Assembly (NCBI GenBank): GCA_965223775.1
Contig: OZ245021.1
Location: 3,224,001 to 3,288,000 of the forward strand
From: JAJDXW01 sp965223775
GTDB lineage: Bacteria; Pseudomonadota; Gammaproteobacteria; HK1
Length of the DNA: 64,000 nt
Direction of reading: 5' to 3'
A program made the position numbers and the translations under genes. This document shows, in pieces, positions 35,730-44,897 of the stretch. The notes beneath the pieces are model-generated. The model made no database searches. It was not told the DNA's origin and was given only the letters and a program-made list of their open reading frames with translations. Each line of letters begins with the position of its first letter. Within the stretch, counting starts at the first letter, position 1.

Positions 35730-36454
35730 CGGCCCTCGCTCCCGGAGCCGCTCCCGAACCGATAGCGGCGGGCGAGCCGGTCGGGCTTCGCTCCGAGTGC
35801 GTAGGCGCCCCGGATCCACCACATCAGCGCGGTCGTTCGTGCGATCCCACCCGCTTCCCAGCGCCGGCTCGAGGTGACGACCGGCGCCCGCGGGCGGACC
35901 GGACGAGCGATCCGGCGGAGCCGGCGGCAAAGCTCCACGTCCTCGAGCAGGGCGATGTCCGCAAATCCCCCCACGGCCACAAACAGCTCGCGCGCGACGA
36001 AGATCGCCTGGTCTCCGGTCGAGATGCCGCTCAGCCGGGAACGCAGCGAGATCATGCGTTCGATGACCCGGAAGGCGGGATGCGGGCCGGAGAGGCGCAC
36101 GTCGAAACTTCCCCAGCCCGGGCGATCCTCGAGCGAATCGAACACCGCCCGGTCGGCCTCCGGAGGAAGCTTCGTGTCGGCGTGCAGGAACACGATCACG
36201 CCGCCGGTCGCGACTTCGGCGCCCGCGTTCATCTGGCGCGCGCGCCCGCGCGCTGCGGCGAGGACCCGGTCCGCGCCGCGGGCCGCGAGCTCGCGGGTCC
36301 CGTCGGTGCTGCCGCCGTCCGACACGATGACCTCGTGTCCTCGTTCGCGAAGCGGACGCAGCGCCTCGAGCGCGGCTCCGATGCCTTGCGCTTCGTCGAG
36401 CGCCGGCATCACGATGGAGAGCCGGCGCCGGGTCAGTTCAGCGCGCCTCCGCAA
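35726..36454 (-). CDS. rSAM/selenodomain-associated transferase 2 (TIGR04283 type glycosyltransferase)
   Basis: The 242-residue family 2 glycosyltransferase-like protein has LSIVMPALDEAQGIGAALEA, VIVSDGGSTDGTRELAARGA, GRARQMNAGAEVATGGVIVF then LHADT, and LSGISTGDQAIFVARELFVA. TTG at 36454 is the best start because it keeps the first beta strand; it lies 22 bases inside arsS. Together with its two neighbours it probably builds an arsenosugar-related glycoside, which is inferred from context. Confidence 0.88.
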   Translation of the reverse strand: MRRRAELTRRRLSIVMPALDEAQGIGAALEALRPLRERGHEVIVSDGGSTDGTRELAARGADRVLAAARGRARQMNAGAEVATGGVIVFLHADTKLPPEADRAVFDSLEDRPGWGSFDVRLSGPHPAFRVIERMISLRSRLSGISTGDQAIFVARELFVAVGGFADIALLEDVELCRRLRRIARPVRPRAPVVTSSRRWEAGGIARTTALMWWIRGAYALGAKPDRLARRYRFGSGSGSEGR

Positions 36455-37404
36455 CTGCTCCCCTGCCCCGCCGTGCACCCGTAACAGTGGTCGCGGACCG
36501 CGATCGGATTGCCGGCGAGGTCCTGGCCGATGAGGTCCGACAGGTGCACCCGGCCGGGGACCGCGTCGTGACGCAGCCCGAGCTCCAGCATCTGGTTGAA
36601 ATCGCAGTCGTACACGTATCCCCGCCAGTCGACGCTGACGAGGCCGCGGCACATCACGGTCCGCAGGTTGGCCTCCTGGTGGGCGGCACGCAGGGTCGCC
36701 ATGTAGGGTTCGAACTCGCGGCGGGAGACCAGCATGCTCCCGAAACGCCCGATCGGCATGTTGGCGATCACGAGCAGCCGGTTGAAGCGAACCCCGAAGC
36801 GCTCGTCGAGCTCGTTCCGGTACGCGGCCTCGAGATCGCGCTGGGGCGGCGGCAGCACCGCGCCCTGCGGGTTGTACACGAGATGCAGCTCGAGGCCGGA
36901 GCCCGGACCCCCGTATCCGAGCCGGTTGAGGCGGCGCAGCCCGTCGATGCTGCGATCGAACACCCCCTTGCCCCGCTGGCGGTCGACGTTGTCTTCCTGG
37001 TAGCACGGCAGAGAGGCGACCACCTCGACCCGCCGGGCGGCGAGAAACTCGGCGAGCCCCGCCTCGATCTGCTCCGGCTCCTCGAGGACCGTGAGATTGC
37101 AGCGGTCCATCACGTGGACCCCGAGCCCGCGGGCGGAGTCGACGAGGTATCGGAAAGGTGCATGGAGCTCCGGGGCGCCCCCGGTGAGGTCGAGGGTCGC
37201 CGCGCCGGACGTGCGCAGGTACTCGAGCACGAGATCGGCCGTCTCCCGGCTCATTTCCTCGGTACGGCGCGGGCCGGCGTTGACGTGGCAATGCAGGCAC
37301 GACTGGTTGCAGCGGTAGCCCACGTTGACCTGCACGGTGTCGGTCCGTGCCCGGCGAAGCGGCGGAAAGTCCGTGGATTCGAGCAACGGCAGGGTCGCGT
37401 GCAT
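36433..37404 (-). CDS. arsS: Arsenosugar biosynthesis radical SAM protein ArsS
   Basis: The 323-residue radical SAM enzyme has the CxxxCxxC cluster motif at CNQSCLHC (Cys32, 36, 39), VNAGPRRTEEMS after it, and the C-terminal domain ending HCYGCTAGQGSSCGGALN. ArsS-type proteins act in arsenosugar formation. In many homologues the C-terminal CGG position is a selenocysteine; here the codon is TGC, so this copy uses Cys318. The ATG at 37404 begins MHATLPLLESTDFPPLRRA. Operon: arsS and two selenodomain-associated transferases with overlapping ends. No arsM is visible. Confidence 0.92.
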   Translation of the reverse strand: MHATLPLLESTDFPPLRRARTDTVQVNVGYRCNQSCLHCHVNAGPRRTEEMSRETADLVLEYLRTSGAATLDLTGGAPELHAPFRYLVDSARGLGVHVMDRCNLTVLEEPEQIEAGLAEFLAARRVEVVASLPCYQEDNVDRQRGKGVFDRSIDGLRRLNRLGYGGPGSGLELHLVYNPQGAVLPPPQRDLEAAYRNELDERFGVRFNRLLVIANMPIGRFGSMLVSRREFEPYMATLRAAHQEANLRTVMCRGLVSVDWRGYVYDCDFNQMLELGLRHDAVPGRVHLSDLIGQDLAGNPIAVRDHCYGCTAGQGSSCGGALN

Positions 37405-37523
37405 CGAGAGGTTTCCTGGGAGCCCGGAAGGGCGCCAGCGTCCGTACGCGCCGGGCGAATGCCGCCGCTCCGGGTGCTAGTGTAGCCGCACCGCGCCGCT
37501 TCACGGTAGAATTCCGCCCGCAC

Positions 37524-37599
<76 letters not shown>

Positions 37600-37635
37600 G
37601 ATTCCCCGCCCGCGCCAGCCGTCGAACTCCGGGAC

Positions 37636-38898
37636 ATGCACGACGCACCACTACTCGCCGGGCTGAAGGTCATCGACGCGGGCAGCTTCATCGCCGCGCC
37701 GGCGGCGGCGACCGTGATGGCCGATCTCGGCGCCGACGTCATCAAGCTCGAGCCGCCCGCCGGGGATCCGTTCCGCCATCTTCGCAATGCCCCCGGCAAT
37801 CCCCCCTGCGAGGTGGACTACGGGTGGCTCGTGGACAACCGGAACAAGCGGGGGCTCGTCCTCGACCTCAAGACCGAGGCCGGTCGCGGCGCCCTGTACC
37901 GGCTCATCCGGGATACCGACGTCTTCGTCACCAACCTCCCGCTCGCCGCGCGGGAACGGCTCGGGATCGGCTACGAGGACCTCGCGCCGCACAACGAGCG
38001 GCTGATCTACGCCTCCCTCACCGCGTACGGCGAGCGCGGTCCGGAGCGGTTCAACACCGGCTTCGACAGCACCGCGCTGTGGGCGCGGAGCGGGCTCATG
38101 GACATGGTCCGGCCCGCGCCCGACTCGCCGCCCGCAAAGTCGCTTCCCGGAATGGGCGACCACCCGACCGCCATCACCCTGTATGCGGCCATCGCCACCG
38201 CCCTATTCCGGCGTGAGCGCACCGGCAAGGGCGGCTACGTCGCCACCAACCTGATGGCGAACGGGCTGTGGTGGAACGCCCTGCACGCGCAGGCCATGCT
38301 GTGCGGAGCGGAGTTCGCGCGGCGCCCGGGACGCGAGGACGCGCCGAGCGCGCTGCACAACTTCTACCGCACGGCCGACGGGCGCTGGCTCCAGCTCGTC
38401 GTCATCCCCGAGGACAAGCGCTGGCCGTGGCTCGCCCGGGCCGTCGGGCGGCCGGACCTCGTCGAGGACCCGCGGTTCGCCACCCGGGAGAAGCGGCACG
38501 AGAACCCGCGCGCCCTCGTCCGGGAGCTCGACGAGGCGTTCGCGACGGCCGATCTCGCCGAGTGGCGCAGGCGTCTGGAGGAGCATGGGGTCGCCTGCGG
38601 GGTCATCTCGACGTTGCGCGACATCCCCGAGGATCGCCAGATGCTGGAGAGCGGCGCCCTCGTCGCGCTCGACGATCCGGAGGCGGGAGCGAAGTACGTG
38701 GTATCGAGTCCTCTCTGGATCGAGGGCGCGCCGCGGGCGAGCCCGGCGCGCCCGCCCGGGATCGGCGAGCACTCGGTCGAGATCCTGCGCGAGCACGGCT
38801 TCTCGCCGGAGGACATCGAAGAGCTGCGCGAAGCGGGGGCGATCGCGGGCGGCGCCGCACCGGCCCGGCAACCGTCCCCGATCCCCGATCCGGCTTGA
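37636..38898 (+). CDS. CaiB/BaiF family CoA-transferase
   Basis: The 420-residue class III CoA-transferase exchanges CoA between carboxylic acids. It has PLLAGLKVIDAGSFIAAPAA, TVMADLGADVIKLEPPAGDP with the family GADVIKLE motif, and WLVDNRNKRGLVLDLKTEAG. ATG 37636 begins MHDAPLLAGL; an open frame through the tRNA upstream is not used. It stands alone between two tRNA genes. Its acid substrate is not evident. Confidence 0.92.
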   Translation: MHDAPLLAGLKVIDAGSFIAAPAAATVMADLGADVIKLEPPAGDPFRHLRNAPGNPPCEVDYGWLVDNRNKRGLVLDLKTEAGRGALYRLIRDTDVFVTNLPLAARERLGIGYEDLAPHNERLIYASLTAYGERGPERFNTGFDSTALWARSGLMDMVRPAPDSPPAKSLPGMGDHPTAITLYAAIATALFRRERTGKGGYVATNLMANGLWWNALHAQAMLCGAEFARRPGREDAPSALHNFYRTADGRWLQLVVIPEDKRWPWLARAVGRPDLVEDPRFATREKRHENPRALVRELDEAFATADLAEWRRRLEEHGVACGVISTLRDIPEDRQMLESGALVALDDPEAGAKYVVSSPLWIEGAPRASPARPPGIGEHSVEILREHGFSPEDIEELREAGAIAGGAAPARQPSPIPDPA

Positions 38899-38946
38899 AC
38901 GCGCGCGTCATGCGGGACATCCTTGCGCGCGCAATGCGGAACCGAA

Positions 38947-39023
38947 GCCCCGGTAGCTCAGATGGATAGAGCGGACGCCTCCTAAGCGTCAGGTCCCAGG
39001 TTCGAATCCTGGTCGGGGCACCA
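38947..39023 (+). tRNA. tRNA-Arg (CCT)
   Basis: The 77-base cloverleaf has anticodon loop CTCCTAA (anticodon CCT, codon AGG), stem GACGC/GCGTC, T-arm CCAGG-TTCGAAT-CCTGG and encoded CCA. An integrase remnant follows 67 bases downstream, typical of a tRNA used as an attachment site. Confidence 0.95.
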
Positions 39024-39089
39024 TCTGCGGTTCCCGCAGCTTTCCAGATGTTCCACAACTGAATCCGTTACTAACGATTAGGAGAATTT

Positions 39090-39167
39090 CATAAAAAGGT
39101 ACTTCGGTTAACCGGGCTTGCCGAGCGCACGACCGTGCACGGCTTCCGTTCGGCGTTTCGGGTCTAG
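39090..39167 (+). pseudogene. Tyrosine recombinase fragment cut by a MITE
   Basis: The plus strand reads TGLAERTTVHGFRSAFRV then stop. TVHGFRSAFR is the conserved HxxR box of phage-type integrases, normally followed by DW. The stop TAG is the first triplet of MITE copy 4 at 39165. Nothing else of the integrase remains upstream. Confidence 0.7.
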
Positions 39168-39359
39168 CCCGGATATCTCACCAGCTTCCTGCTGCGGACG
39201 CGGATCTGCTCGCTGTGACAAGGCGTACTCCCTCAAGCCGCTTCGACGTAGTGTCGGCTACGCCTTCAGCCAGCGCGTACGCGCTCTTTCAGTCCGTGCG
39301 CCTTGTCACAGCGCATGGATCGGCGTCCGCAGCAGGAAGCTGGTGAGATTTGCGGGCTA
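39165..39359. mobile_element. MITE-like palindromic element, copy 4
   Basis: About 195 bases: TAGCCCGGATATCTCACCAG at the left, GCTGGTGAGATTTGCGGG then CTA at the right, inner pair CGCTGTGACAAGG and CCTTGTCACAGCG. Both ends sit in CTAG. Inserted in the integrase remnant. Confidence 0.9.
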
Positions 39360-39405
39360 GGCTGGAACGGGACATCTTATTGAGGAAGATGAAAGATGTT
39401 CCAGC
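39360..39405. repeat. Inverted repeat next to MITE copy 4
   Basis: GCTGGAACGGGACATCTT is followed by AAGATGTTCCAGC, an imperfect hairpin-forming pair that may be the end of the adjacent ISAs1 remnant. Confidence 0.45.
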
Positions 39406-39416
39406 CAAGAAGTTCC

Positions 39417-40019
39417 CTAGGTTCCATGCGGATCCTCGGTCTTGGCTGGTGACCTGCGAGGAGCAGCGCCTCCGAGCGCTTCGCCGCTGAGCACCGTGCT
39501 CCCGGCGCGCCGGGCGGTAGCGGCAATGGACTTGGACGAATTTCTTGAGGAGTCGATCCGGGGTCGAGTCCGGGAGGGGGCGAAATCCCTCGTCAAGTCA
39601 AGGAAATGCCCGATGCCTTGACGCTGGGTCAGGACGCGGCGCTTTAGCATGCGTTGGTGTCCCGGTTGAACATTGACCGCGGTCATCACGTAGTGCGCGT
39701 CGCAATGCTCGACCAGGCACCGGGCGGTCTCGTCCTGGGTGTGCATCGCGTCGAGGGTCACGACACGGCCGGTGAGGTCGAGCGCGGTGAGCAGGGTGCG
39801 AACGGCCGGGATCTCGTTGCTCTTGTGCGCCACCGCTTCTTGTCCGAGGACGAGCCCGGAGCGATGCTCCGCGGCGGCCACGAGCAGGTGCTTGGCGCCG
39901 GGCTGGTGCCGGGCGGCGCCGCGGATGTGCTTGCCGTCGATGGCGACGGGCTCGGCGCCCGATGCGTGCTGCGCGGCCCAGGTGCGCGCGGCGCGGTCGA
40001 GCGCGTCGGGGTCGAGCAT
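39417..40019 (-). pseudogene. ISAs1-family transposase remnant
   Basis: The frame keeps GAEPVAIDGKHIRGAARHQP, GAKHLLVAAAEHRSGLVLGQ, KSNEIPAVRTLLTALDLTGR and VVTLDAMHTQDETARCLVEH, the core of ISAs1 transposases with the first catalytic Asp residues. It then diverges after MTAVNVQPGHQ. The N-terminus and the normal C-terminal third are missing, so it is inactive. Confidence 0.82.
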
Positions 40020-40279
40020 CGTCTTCGCCGCGGTCGATGGGTCTGCACCACAGTATGCCGGCCCCGAAACGGCTTGTTCACAGGCACCGTTTCACCCAAT
40101 GTATCAATCAGCTACCAGCTAAGGAAATTTGGCCCTGGGCGTCTTCAGGGAAACCGCATCCGGAGTCAGGAACAACCGACTCGCGCGCAACCAGGTTATG
40201 GAGTTCGCGCAGACCCTCAGGATCGACGCCGTGCTCCGTTACGATCCGCCGCAAGACTACACGCTGGGAAAGGGAACTC

Positions 40280-41668
40280 ATGCTGGAGCTGATTGGAGGA
40301 GTCGCCGGCGCGCTTGGCCTATTTATCGTCGGAATGTGGTTCCTGACCGAGAACCTCAAGAAGCTCGCAAGCCGGCGCATTCGTCAAGCCGCACATCGCT
40401 GGACGGCGAACCGATTCAAGGCGTTGCTCTGGGGGGCACTCGCAGGCGGAATCACCCAGAGCGCGTCCGCAAAGACCTTCATCGCGGTGAGCATCCTGCG
40501 CACGAGGCTGATCACCACCGAGGGAGCTCTCGCCATGATTCTTGGCGGAGGTGTCGGTGCGACCGCCCTGGTCATGATCGTCACCTTCGACGTCAAACTG
40601 GTTTCGCTCTATGTCCTCGGAGCTTCCAGTGCGGTGGTGGTCAGTGACAGGTTGTCGAAGTTCCGGCCCATCGCGGCGTCCTTTCTGGGCGGAGCCTTGA
40701 TAGTCCTTGGGCTGGTCCTTCTGAAGGAGGCCGCAGCGCCACTGGCCGATCAGCCCTGGTTCGCGGACATGGTGAAGGAAACCGGGGACTCGCTCGTTCT
40801 CGCCTTCATGGTCGCCGCCGTGCTGACGTTCATCGTGCAATCCTCGAGCGCAGTCTCCGCCTTCGGAATCAGTCTGGCGGCGGTCGGGGTCATCTCCATC
40901 GACCAGGCCATCATGATGGTCTATGGGAGCTTCCTCGGTTCGAGCGCGATCCTCTACGTGTTGTCCGCCAATCTTACGGGTCGCTCGCGCCAGGTTGCCA
41001 TGTACATGGTCGGCTACAACGTGCTGGTCTGTGCCGTGGTGGTACCGTTGCTGTACTGCGAGATCTTCTTCGATATTCCGTCGATGAAGGCGTTGATCCT
41101 CGCGATCGACCTCGGTGCGGCTCAGCAACTGGCCCTCGTGTACTTCATCATTTCCGTGTTCCCGGTGCCGATCCTGCTGGCGGGTCTCGGGTTCACGAGC
41201 AGGGTTCTCGAGCGGCTATGGCCGACCTCTCGGGTCGACGAGTTGTCGCGGACGCATTTCATTCACGACCATGCCTCGGTGGACGTCGATTCGGCGCTGG
41301 TCCTGGTTGACCTGGAGCAGAGGCGTCTGTTCAAGATGCTGTCACAGTACTTCGAGCTGGTCCGGCAGCAGAAGGACGTGGGACCGCTTCGAGATGCGTC
41401 CCGAGCGGTGATTGTCGAGATCAAGGAGTTTCTTGCGGAGCTGCAGGCACATCACCCCATGCAGGACGTCGAGAACCGGATTGCACTGATGAACCGGCAC
41501 AAGCTCCTGTCCTGGCTCGAGCACGCGTCGGCGGCAATGTGCACGGCGCTGCTCGAGCCTCCCGATTGGCCCGACCTCAAGACGTTCCAGTCAAACATCT
41601 GCGAAGGTGTCGACAGCCTTAAGCATCCCCTCATATTTTCACAAGATGGCGAACATTCTCTTGTATAG
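40280..41668 (+). pseudogene. Na/Pi cotransporter family protein, 5' part (interrupted by IS4-type element)
   Basis: From ATG 40280 (AAGGGA upstream) the protein reads MLELIGGVAGALGLFIVGMW, LWGALAGGITQSASAKTFIA, FIVQSSSAVSAFGISLAAVG and GSFLGSSAILYVLSANLTG. These are the two inverted Na/Pi cotransporter repeats with their QS(S)SA motifs, followed by a PhoU-like helical cytoplasmic part from about residue 330. After about 445 residues (ICEGVDS) the IS element begins, and the last codons up to 41668 are IS sequence. The likely continuation is at 42967-43286. Confidence 0.85.
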
Positions 41669-42802
41669 CCTGTGTTCGGCCAGCATGGCGGCGAATTCGT
41701 CGAGCAACGGTCGCAATCGTTCCGGTGGCCAGTTGGGAATATGTTCATAGAGCATGTGCCCTTGGCGAAACAACGAATGGGTGCGATGTTTCACGGTATT
41801 GACCTTCAACCACCGGTCATAGCCGATACGCTCTCCGGCGGCCCCGAGCAATGACAACAACGCAATTGCCAATACACTGAGCAACAACAGCCGGTCGCGG
41901 CGCTCGGGGCACGAGGTACGCATCGACGACAAGCCAAGGCCATAGCGCCGGTCCTTCAGGTCGCGAAAGCTCGTTTCGATCCCCCACCGTTTTGCGTAGT
42001 ATTGGATGAGGAGCCGGGGTGCGGCGTTTCGGTCACTGGCCACCAGACACCAAGTGTCCTTCATGTTCTTGTCGCGCAAGCAAACGACCGTGCCGACGGG
42101 CAGCTGGTGAGCGTCGGTGATGTGGGCAGCTCGCAACGTGCGGGTTCGCCCGGCCGGGCCGACCCATTGCGACGCCAAGCGCCGCTCCCCGCTCTCACTG
42201 GTGACATAGTAGCTTGCGGGCAGCCGAATCACATAGCCGAATCCCAGCTCTTCGTCCAGGTTTTTGAACAAGTTACAGTCTGCAAACCCCCGGTCCGCGA
42301 CCACCGTCACCTCTACCCCATCGGGCACCACCTCCGAGAACCGATACAGCAACTCGTCCTCATAACGGTTGCGGTTGTCCTTCAACGTCGCCGTCGATAC
42401 CGTCTCCCACATCAGGGCCGTGGCCCGGCCATGCTCGGTGAGCATCGACAACATCAACGTATCGTGCCCATCGCGAGCGAAGCTGGTCCAATCCAATGCC
42501 ACCACGATCTCCTCTCGCGCTCCAATCACATGAGGCACCCAGTGCGAAAAGAAATCGTCCAATTCGATGGCGGTATTGCTGAGCAACCGGTCGACCTGCT
42601 TGACGCCGTGTTTGCTCAGGGTGCCACGGGCGTGGGCCAAACCTTGTCCAATGGCATGGACGGCCAAGGAGGCACTGGTCAGGACTCCGAGCGTACCGTA
42701 GGCGAGCGACAAGACCCGCTTGGCGTGCAGGTCGCCGTCGTACAGCTCGGTGATGAAGGAAATCAGATGGTCTTCGCGAAGTACGTCTCGGGCTTTCACC
42801 AT
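41639..42802 (-). CDS. IS4-family transposase
   Basis: The 387-residue transposase seems complete. It has VALDWTSFARDGHDTLMLSM (first catalytic Asp), VTVVADRGFADCNLFKNLDE (second Asp, DRGFAD) and YYAKRWGIETSFRDLKDRR (the Y-(2)-R-(3)-E-(6)-K signature with the catalytic Glu). Length and motifs match IS4-family elements, so this may be a recent, functional insertion, in contrast to the other, decayed transposases in the window. Confidence 0.92.
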   Translation of the reverse strand: MVKARDVLREDHLISFITELYDGDLHAKRVLSLAYGTLGVLTSASLAVHAIGQGLAHARGTLSKHGVKQVDRLLSNTAIELDDFFSHWVPHVIGAREEIVVALDWTSFARDGHDTLMLSMLTEHGRATALMWETVSTATLKDNRNRYEDELLYRFSEVVPDGVEVTVVADRGFADCNLFKNLDEELGFGYVIRLPASYYVTSESGERRLASQWVGPAGRTRTLRAAHITDAHQLPVGTVVCLRDKNMKDTWCLVASDRNAAPRLLIQYYAKRWGIETSFRDLKDRRYGLGLSSMRTSCPERRDRLLLLSVLAIALLSLLGAAGERIGYDRWLKVNTVKHRTHSLFRQGHMLYEHIPNWPPERLRPLLDEFAAMLAEHRLYKRMFAIL

Positions 42803-42852
42803 CCACCCTCAGAGGCGAAAACAGTTATTTTGTTTCCAACCTCCTGCCCGTG

Positions 42853-42872
42853 CAAGTCCGAAGTCGGACTTG
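42853..42872. promoter_or_regulatory. Hairpin in the transposase leader
   Basis: CAAGTCCGA and TCGGACTTG form a nine-pair stem about 50 bases upstream of the transposase start. Leader hairpins in several IS elements limit transposase expression from outside promoters; that role here is an inference. Confidence 0.45.
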
Positions 42873-42966
42873 GGGGAAAAAGTGGAGCACAATATTCGAG
42901 TCAACGGACCCATCGCAGGTGCAAATTGAGTACAAGGAATTAGAAAACTGTGCTTTCGCTATACTG

Positions 42967-43286
42967 ATTTGGATCAAATCAAATCGTTAACAACGATTCC
43001 TTACAAAAAAGATGAGGGGATCGCTGAGGTCGACAGCGTCTTCCTGTGCATGATGGACGCGATGGAGGTGGATGACGGACCCTCCTGGGACCTTGCGAGC
43101 AAGCTCGTCGGAGACCGCAGCGAACTGATGCGCGAGATGCGATTCCAATTCCTGGAAATGGACCCGCCCTTGAAGAAGAGCGACCTGATAAACGTTTTCC
43201 TGATTACGAATACGGTGGAGGAGGTCTTTTTCCTGTTGTCGAAGCTTGAGATGGATTTCAATCCATTCTCGCTCGAAGCGGCATGA
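42967..43286 (+). pseudogene. Na/Pi cotransporter, probable 3' part
   Basis: The plus strand reads DQIKSLTTIPYKKDEGIAEV, DSVFLCMMDAMEVDDGPSWD, LVGDRSELMREMRFQFLEMD and NVFLITNTVEEVFFLLSKLE. The alpha-helical pattern with GDRSELM resembles the PhoU-like tail of Na/Pi cotransporters and lies on the same strand directly after the IS element. Hence it is taken as the displaced end of the gene at 40280. Without an intact homologue to align this is not certain. Confidence 0.6.
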
Positions 43287-43288
43287 TG

Positions 43289-43405
43289 AGGTGGTCCCGG
43301 ATTTTTGGACAGGGCGCTAAGGTGTACCCAGTGCCTGCAGGAGGGCAAGGGTATGACGACGAGACGGCGTCGATTCACGGCGGCCTTCAAGAACCCGCCG
43401 CTTCG
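43289..43405 (+). mobile_element. IS3-family left-end remnant
   Basis: GAGGTGGTCCCGGATTTTTG resembles an IS3-family inverted repeat end and is followed by an orfA start, MTTRRRRFTAAFKNPPL, as in IS3-type orfA proteins. After about 15 codons the similarity ends. Confidence 0.6.
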
Positions 43406-43445
43406 CAGGTCAGCGTTCGGTCCTGTGTTCTATTTTGTAACCTGG

Positions 43446-43474
43446 TTGCAATGATCAAGAAAAATATGTTAGAT
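43446..43474 (+). promoter_or_regulatory. Promoter and possible operator of the XRE/ImmA gene
   Basis: TTGCAA, 17 bases, TTAGAT fits a sigma-70-type promoter 40 bases before the ATG. The inverted pair ATGATC ... GATCAT (43451-43456 and 43479-43484) flanks the -10 region and could be the operator of an autoregulating XRE protein. Confidence 0.45.
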
Positions 43475-43514
43475 ATTCGATCATGCGCACACCAACCAGC
43501 TCCACAGGCCGCAC

Positions 43515-44804
43515 ATGAACGAGCTCAGTCGCCGGCTACGCGCGCTTCGCATCGGATCGGGTATGAGCCAGTCCGAAGTGGGCACACAGGTGGGGCTGTC
43601 CCGCTCCGCGGTGACACAGATCGAGTCCGGCAATCGCGACGTCACGGCTGATGAGCTCGTCCGGTTCTCCACAACCTTCGGGCGTAGCCCCGTGTCGCTC
43701 TTGTCCGGGCTCGAGCAAGGCACCGGCGAGTCGGTTGAGGAAATGGACGGGATGCTCGACAACATTCGCCGCACGCTGCCGGGGCAGGGATCTGATTTGT
43801 CCGAGCTGCGCACCAATCTCGACCGCCTGATCGAGCTTTCCAGGCAGCTCACGGAGACCGAATCCGCACTCGGCGTCGCGGTGTACGGCCCTCAGGCGTT
43901 CGCGTTTCGGGGGACGAGTCCGCGAACCCACTGGGAGGCCGCTCATCAAGGCTACGCGGTTGCCGAGGAAGAGCGACAACGCCTGGACCTGGGATCGGCA
44001 CCCCTCCGTGACGTCCCGGAAACGTTGGCGACCTTGAGGGTGCGGATCTCGCGACTCGCGCTGCCGGAGTCCGTTTCCTGCGTGTATTTGCACACGCCGG
44101 AGACAGGGGCGCTGGTCATCGTCAACCGGAATTCGAGCCCGGAGGAACGGCGATTCTGGATGGTTCATGGGTTCGCACATCTGTTGTTCGAACCCGAGCG
44201 GCGCTGGCTCGTGTGCTCCAGGGACGAAATGAACCGTCGCCACGAGGTTCGCGCCAATGCCTTCGCTGGCCGGTTTCTCATGCCTACGAGGGGAGTGGAG
44301 CGGTACCTGCACTCGATTGGCCGGGACACTATGGGCTCAAGCCTCGGGGGGGTGTTGGAAGTCTTCTCCGACCGAGCCGCAGTTCCGAAGGACAAATCCC
44401 GGGTCCGCGTGAATGGCCGAGCCCGGCGTGGGAGTCGAGAGTTCAACGCCTTCGAGCTGTCTCAGGTTGCCGATTACTTCGGGGTAACTCGCTCCCTTGC
44501 GGCGCACGTTCTCGGAAACCTTCGTTTCCTCTCGGACAACGCACGCGACCGATTGATCGACATGGCGAACGCAGGAGAGATCGATCGCATCCTGAACTTG
44601 GGCAGGTCGGCGCGGGACGGACAGGAAAGCGTCGCCTTCATATCCCGCCTGCTGGTGTTGGCAACCGAGGCCCGGCGTCGCGGTGCGCTTTCCGCCAATC
44701 GCGTTGAGCAAATCGCCGGGCTTTCGGGCTTGGATGATGCGGAGCGCGTGCGGCTGCTCGGAACCGGCGAATCCGACACCGCCGAAGACCACAACCACGG
44801 CTGA
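43515..44804 (+). CDS. XRE-family regulator with ImmA/IrrE-like domain
   Basis: The 429-residue protein begins with a helix-turn-helix (LRALRIGSGMSQSEVGTQVG, LSRSAVTQIESGNRDVTADE, residues 5-55), followed by a linker and an ImmA/IrrE metallopeptidase-like domain at about 160-300. The zinc motif normally reads HExxH; here it is H218-GFA-H222, so the catalytic Glu is Gly while the downstream EVRANAFAGRFLMP motif is kept. This argues for a sensor or binding role rather than proteolysis. The gene lies directly upstream of ino1 on the same strand. Confidence 0.88.
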   Translation: MNELSRRLRALRIGSGMSQSEVGTQVGLSRSAVTQIESGNRDVTADELVRFSTTFGRSPVSLLSGLEQGTGESVEEMDGMLDNIRRTLPGQGSDLSELRTNLDRLIELSRQLTETESALGVAVYGPQAFAFRGTSPRTHWEAAHQGYAVAEEERQRLDLGSAPLRDVPETLATLRVRISRLALPESVSCVYLHTPETGALVIVNRNSSPEERRFWMVHGFAHLLFEPERRWLVCSRDEMNRRHEVRANAFAGRFLMPTRGVERYLHSIGRDTMGSSLGGVLEVFSDRAAVPKDKSRVRVNGRARRGSREFNAFELSQVADYFGVTRSLAAHVLGNLRFLSDNARDRLIDMANAGEIDRILNLGRSARDGQESVAFISRLLVLATEARRRGALSANRVEQIAGLSGLDDAERVRLLGTGESDTAEDHNHG

Positions 44805-44897
44805 CGGCGGTTGGCATGAAGCCTTCTACGGATAGTGCGGAATCTTCGTCCGAACGCCCGATTATCAAGCAGCAACTACAACAACTGGAGCTACGTC

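Larger units (their letters stand above)
41618..42966. mobile_element. IS4-family insertion sequence
   Basis: About 1.35 kb containing one complete transposase gene. The ends are approximate: left TTAAGCATCCCCTCATATTTTC and right (complement) TATAGCGAAAGCACAGTTTTC share an AGC...CA.A.TTTTC pattern that may be the imperfect terminal inverted repeats. No clear target duplication was found. It splits a Na/Pi cotransporter gene. Confidence 0.75.
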
